Below are positions 5,649 to 8,527 of a stretch of DNA of 8,527 nucleotides, piece after piece. The position numbers and the translations under genes were made by a program. Source of the DNA: Symbiobacteriaceae bacterium (lineage in GTDB: Bacteria; Bacillota; JAAYKD01; WRDA01); assembly GCA_009779515.1 (NCBI GenBank), contig WREE01000087.1:1-8527 (forward strand), read 5' to 3'. Position 1 is the first letter of the stretch. Every line of letters starts with the position of its first letter. Below the pieces are notes generated by a model, which saw only the letters and a list, made by a program, of their open reading frames with translations, searched no databases and was not told the DNA's origin.

Positions 5649-7695
5649 ATATCCGTTTCACTTGGGCTAAAAAGCTTTGCACCTCAAGATGGTGTTGAGT
5701 TAAAACTTCCTGTAACAGTTCAGGAGTTGCCAGATAGGGAATAGTTATGCGGTTATTACCTTCGTTATTATATTTTTCGTTCCACTCTTCAGCAGTGGCT
5801 AGAGCATTTTCGTTAGTCGCCCAGGCACGGCGTGCTACTCCCCCCATAACATCCCAAGGGATAGCCATTTGCAAAATAGTATCTACCCGCTCCGAACCGT
5901 CCAGGACTAAACCGAAGCCCCCGTTGATAGCTTTACCAATCCCTACCCCGCCTCCGTTATGGAGGGTTACCAGGGACATGCCGCGGGCGGCATTGCCGGC
6001 GAAGCACTGCACTGCCATGTCCGCAGTTAGATTAGAGCCATCTTTAATGTTAGCCGTCTCCCTAAAGGGAGAATCGGCGCCACCGGTATCATGATGGTCG
6101 CGCCCCAGCATGACCGGTCCGATAACCCCTTCCCGCACCAGTTGGTTAAAACGCAAGGCGATTTGGGTGCGCCCCATAGCATCTTGATAAAGAATGCGTG
6201 CTTTCGTTCCTACTACTAAAGCATTTTTAGCGGCATCCCGAATCCACACCCAGTTATCTCTGTCCTGGTAACGCCTTTGAGGATCGATAATTTCCATAGC
6301 TGCCTGATCGGTACGCTGTAAATCCTCCTCTTTACCGGAGAGACAAACCCAGCGGAAGGGACCATAACCGAAGTCGAAGAGCTCCGGACCTAAGATATCT
6401 TCCACATAGGAAGGCCAGATAAAACCGTCCAGGGTATCGACCCCGTTCTTGGCTATAGCCGTTACCCCAGCATCGTAAATAGCTTTCATGAAGCTGTTGC
6501 CGTAATCGAAGAAGTAGGTGCCTTGAGCGGTAAGCTGTTTAATTACTTCGTAGTGTCGTTTTAGCCCCACATCTACCGCCGCAGCGAAAGCTGCCCGGTC
6601 TTCAGCCAACAGGCGGGTGCGCTCGGCAAAGCTCATCCCCACCGGGCAGTAGCCTCCTTCGTAGGCTTCGTGGCAAGAGGTTTGGTCGGAGAGTAAATCG
6701 ATTTTAATCCCCTGCTCCACAGCATGCTCTAAAAGCTCCACAATATTGCCCTGGTAAGCCAGAGCTACATCCCGGCGGCTATTTTTATACTCTACCGCTT
6801 TAGCCATAGCTTCTTGGGGAGTATAGGTTACTTCATCGATCCAGCCTTGTTGGTGGCGGGTTTGCACTCGGCTGGGATCTACCTCGGCGATTAAAGCTAC
6901 CCCACCGGCAATTTTGCCAGCTTTGCCTTGCGCTCCCGACATGCCACCCAAGCCCGAAGAGACAAAAATAAGCCCGGACATATCTTCGGCGCCAGGTTGA
7001 ATGCGCCGGGCAGCATTAAGAACAGTGTTATAGGTGCCATGGACAATCCCCTGAGGCCCAATATACATCCACCCCCCGGCAGTCATCTGACCATAATTGG
7101 AAACTCCTAAGGCCGCCAAGCGCTTAAAGCTTTCTAAATCGTCGGCCATCCCCACCAGAAGCCCGTTACTGATAATGACACGAGGGGCTAAGCTATGGGA
7201 TTGAAAGAGCCCTAAAGGGTGCCCCGATTCCACCACCAGGGTGGTATCTGAGGTGAGCACAGCCAAATACTTTTTAAGCAGGCGATATTGCATCCAGTTC
7301 TGGCAGACCTGACCCGTCTCCCCGTAGGTAACCAATTCGTAAGGGTAGAGAGCCGTAGCAAAGTCCAAATTGTTATCGATCATCACCTGGAAGGCTTTAC
7401 CTTCCAGGCACTTACCGGGGTATTCGTCAATAGGTTTGCCATATAAATGCCCGGTGGGACGGAAGCGGTAGCCATAGATACGCCCGGTGGTAAGTAGTTC
7501 CTGCAGGAACTCCGGCCCCAACTCCTGATGGTATTCCGGTGGTACATAGCGCAGAGCGTTTTTTAAAGCTAAAGCTATATCCTCTGCCGAGAGCTTCGAG
7601 CTACGGCGTGGCGCTCGACGATATGCGGGATCTAACGGTGGGGTGAAAGATGGGATATCTTCGGCGGTAAGACGTAACAGAAACTCCCCAGACAT
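5641..7695 (-). CDS. hutU: Urocanate hydratase, long form
   Basis: Urocanase hydrates urocanate to 4-imidazolone-5-propionate, the second step of histidine degradation, using tightly bound NAD+. At 684 residues it belongs to a long subfamily; the Pseudomonas and Bacillus enzymes have about 550. The NAD-binding GLGGMSGAQ is at 248-256, GRDHHDTG at 531-538, SPFRET at 542-547 and HNGGGVGIG at 579-587. The segment matching the classical FQGLPARICW signature reads ARILY at 499-503, so Leu502 occupies the place of the Cys410 described in the Pseudomonas putida enzyme. This may be typical of the long subfamily rather than a defect. ATG 7695 lies 6 bases after AAGGAGG; the GTG at 7701 overlaps that site. 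It is the first gene of the presumed operon, and hutH, hutI and hutG are not in view. Confidence 0.94.
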   Translation of the reverse strand: MSGEFLLRLTAEDIPSFTPPLDPAYRRAPRRSSKLSAEDIALALKNALRYVPPEYHQELGPEFLQELLTTGRIYGYRFRPTGHLYGKPIDEYPGKCLEGKAFQVMIDNNLDFATALYPYELVTYGETGQVCQNWMQYRLLKKYLAVLTSDTTLVVESGHPLGLFQSHSLAPRVIISNGLLVGMADDLESFKRLAALGVSNYGQMTAGGWMYIGPQGIVHGTYNTVLNAARRIQPGAEDMSGLIFVSSGLGGMSGAQGKAGKIAGGVALIAEVDPSRVQTRHQQGWIDEVTYTPQEAMAKAVEYKNSRRDVALAYQGNIVELLEHAVEQGIKIDLLSDQTSCHEAYEGGYCPVGMSFAERTRLLAEDRAAFAAAVDVGLKRHYEVIKQLTAQGTYFFDYGNSFMKAIYDAGVTAIAKNGVDTLDGFIWPSYVEDILGPELFDFGYGPFRWVCLSGKEEDLQRTDQAAMEIIDPQRRYQDRDNWVWIRDAAKNALVVGTKARILYQDAMGRTQIALRFNQLVREGVIGPVMLGRDHHDTGGADSPFRETANIKDGSNLTADMAVQCFAGNAARGMSLVTLHNGGGVGIGKAINGGFGLVLDGSERVDTILQMAIPWDVMGGVARRAWATNENALATAEEWNEKYNNEGNNRITIPYLATPELLQEVLTQHHLEVQSFLAQVKRIYG

Positions 7696-7701
7696 AGGCA
7701 C

Positions 7702-7708
7702 CCTCCTT
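7702..7708 (-). promoter_or_regulatory. Ribosome binding site AAGGAGG deciding the hutU start
   Basis: AAGGAGG stands 6 bases before ATG 7693-7695. The in-frame GTG at 7699-7701 directly abuts the site and is too close to be used, so the protein starts two residues later than the longest open frame. Confidence 0.75.
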
Positions 7709-7770
7709 GAGTGTGAAATAAATAGAGCATTTTCTCCCTGTTACATTTAGACTTGCAATAAGCAGATTCC

Positions 7771-7784
7771 TTCGTATATACGAA
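7771..7784. promoter_or_regulatory. 14-bp perfect palindrome TTCGTATATACGAA, candidate operator
   Basis: The sequence equals its own reverse complement over all 14 bases. It lies 76 bp upstream of the hutU start and one base from the long hairpin at 7786-7823. It has the size and symmetry of a dimeric repressor site. No regulator gene is in the window, so the role is inferred. Confidence 0.4.
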
Positions 7785-7785
7785 A

Positions 7786-7823
7786 AGTCTAGCCCTGCGC
7801 TAACTTTAGCGCAGGGCTAGACT
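7786..7823 (-). terminator. 17-bp perfect hairpin between fabI and hutU, terminator or leader attenuator
   Basis: The arm AGTCTAGCCCTGCGCTA (7786-7802) pairs perfectly with 7807-7823 around a 4-base loop. On the minus strand only TTT, then CG, follows the stem (four T counting the last stem base), so the T-tract is short. It lies 152 bp beyond the fabI stop and 90 bp before the hutU start. It could therefore end fabI transcription or act within a hutU leader. A third copy of the arm's end, AAGTCTA (minus strand, 7748-7754), could pair alternatively with TAGACTT, but only over 7 bp. Confidence 0.5.
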
Positions 7824-7887
7824 AAAAAACCCCGGTTTCATGTTTTTTGTTCTATACCTAACTTACCTCAAAGAGATAAAAGTATCC

Positions 7888-7916
7888 GCTTTTTGGCGAC
7901 CTGTGCGTCAAAAAGC
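7888..7916. repeat. Inverted repeat (11-bp stem with one G-U pair) in the fabI-hutU gap
   Basis: GCTTTTTG at 7888-7895 pairs with CAAAAAGC at 7909-7916, continued inward by a G-U and two G-C pairs, leaving a 7-base loop. Its T-rich arm comes first on the plus strand, which is the wrong polarity for a simple bidirectional terminator. On the minus strand it contains a TTGACG hexamer that could be a -35 box, with GATACT 19 bases downstream. The promoter reading is weak. Confidence 0.35.
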
Positions 7917-7945
7917 AAACTTTTTTACAAGAACATAACTTAATT

Positions 7946-7970
7946 CGCCGAAGAGCGCACTCTTAAGGCG
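7946..7970 (-). terminator. Small hairpin just after the fabI stop
   Basis: On the minus strand AAGAG-TGCG-CTCTT forms the core and CGCC/GGCG an outer 4-bp stem, separated by a small internal loop. It starts 5 bases after the fabI stop codon. No T-tract follows, so it may protect the 3' end of the message rather than terminate it. Confidence 0.3.
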
Positions 7971-7975
7971 AGAAA

Positions 7976-8527
7976 TTATACAGTTATATGGAAGCCTGCG
8001 TCGACATGGATGACTTCGCCGGTGACCATGAGGCTTAAGTCGCTAAAAAGATAGACCATACTTCCTCCTACACTTTCAGCCGTAAAAGCGTCCGGCAACA
8101 GCACCCGACTCTGGAAGTAATCTTGCAGGGAGGTAAAGTCAGGTATACCACGAGCAGACAAAGTTTTAATGACTCCGGGGGAAAGAGCGTTAACCCGTAT
8201 CCTTTTCGGACCCAAATCTCGCGCTAAAAAACGAACTGATGATTCCAGAGCAGCTTTAGCTACCCCCATAACATTATAATTGTTTACAGCTCTTTCCGCT
8301 CCCAGATAGGTAAGGGTGACTAAAGATGACCCCTCCTGCAGTAAAGGTAAAAGTGCTCGGGTGAGAGCGGTAAAAGAATAAGCAGAGATATTCATCGCGT
8401 GGAGAAAACCTTCCCGGGAAACTTGGTAGTAGTCTCCTCCCAAATCTTCCCGGTTAGCATGGGCAATACTATGCAGAAAGCCGTTACATGACTGCCAAAC
8501 TTCCGCTATTTTCATAGCCAATTCGGC
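7976..8527 (-). CDS. fabI: Enoyl-[acyl-carrier-protein] reductase FabI, C-terminal part (5' cut by window edge)
   Basis: The frame is open to the window edge, so the TTG at 8519-8521 is just an internal leucine. The 183 visible residues match the C-terminal 70% of FabI, the NADH- or NADPH-dependent reductase of the last step of type II fatty acid elongation; about 75 residues with the first nucleotide-binding strands are missing. The catalytic region is intact: TYLG with Tyr74, then the YNVMGVAK block with Tyr84 and Lys91 (Y-x6-K), followed by the RIRVN and SPGVIKTLSARGI segments and the typical GEVIHVDAGFHI ending. It reads toward hutU with a 280-bp gap, so it is probably a separate transcription unit. 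Other short-chain dehydrogenases lack the YNVMGVAK and GFHI pattern. Confidence 0.95.
   Translation of the reverse strand, partial: AELAMKIAEVWQSCNGFLHSIAHANREDLGGDYYQVSREGFLHAMNISAYSFTALTRALLPLLQEGSSLVTLTYLGAERAVNNYNVMGVAKAALESSVRFLARDLGPKRIRVNALSPGVIKTLSARGIPDFTSLQDYFQSRVLLPDAFTAESVGGSMVYLFSDLSLMVTGEVIHVDAGFHITV

Noticed and set aside
5747..6094. Plus-strand ORF of 115 codons opposite hutU
   Set aside because: It is a shadow of the conserved C-terminal part of urocanase.
7786..7823. HutP-type binding site in the hutU leader
   Set aside because: TAG and CAG triplets are present, but their spacing (2-3 bases) does not match the regular 4-base spacing of HutP sites, and no hutP gene is visible.
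7806..7841. 11-codon minus-strand ORF running into the 17-bp hairpin, as a leader peptide
   Set aside because: It would fit attenuation, but it has no ribosome binding site and no histidine codon, so I cannot support it.
7888..7916. c-di-GMP (GEMM) riboswitch
   Set aside because: A GACGCA string on the minus strand recalled it, but the second stem, the tetraloop and the conserved core are absent.

Overview
The window reads as a chromosomal segment of a motile, Gram-positive-type bacterium (Bacillota, probably a Clostridia-like lineage; this is inference). The main reasons are the CheC/CheD adaptation pair, a Bacillus-like FabI, and strong AGGAGG-type ribosome binding sites. Every gene runs intact across the window except the two cut by its edges. 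I see no transposase, integrase, tRNA or rRNA.

Layout. Positions 3-365 (+) are the C-terminal end of a PEP-utilizing-enzyme-like protein whose swivelling domain has lost the phosphohistidine. Positions 366-833 are non-coding. They hold a perfect 50-bp unit repeated three times, a diverged inverted copy of its hairpin arm (together REPIN- or MITE-like), and a G-rich stretch able to form a G-quadruplex. A DNA methyltransferase (834-1991, -) with no restriction partner in view is divergent from cytidine deaminase cdd (2039-2437, +), with 47 bp between the starts. cdd converges on, and overlaps by 17 bp, the last gene of a long minus-strand cluster.

That cluster reads, in transcription order, hutU (long-form urocanate hydratase), mtnA (methylthioribose-1-phosphate isomerase), cheC, cheD and a receiver-like/GGDEF-like protein. 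Gaps are -8, +12, +6 and +33 bp, so it looks like one operon. It joins two catabolic or salvage enzymes to the CheC phosphatase, the CheD receptor deamidase, and a protein whose GGDEF catalytic site is destroyed while the c-di-GMP inhibitory-site motif RxxD remains. The most interesting reading is a chemotaxis-adaptation module with a candidate c-di-GMP sensor, expressed together with amino-acid degradation.

Upstream of hutU, positions 7696-7975 hold a 14-bp perfect palindrome, a 17-bp perfect hairpin and two weaker hairpins, so regulation or termination probably lies there. The window ends inside fabI (enoyl-ACP reductase, -), which is cut at its 5' end.
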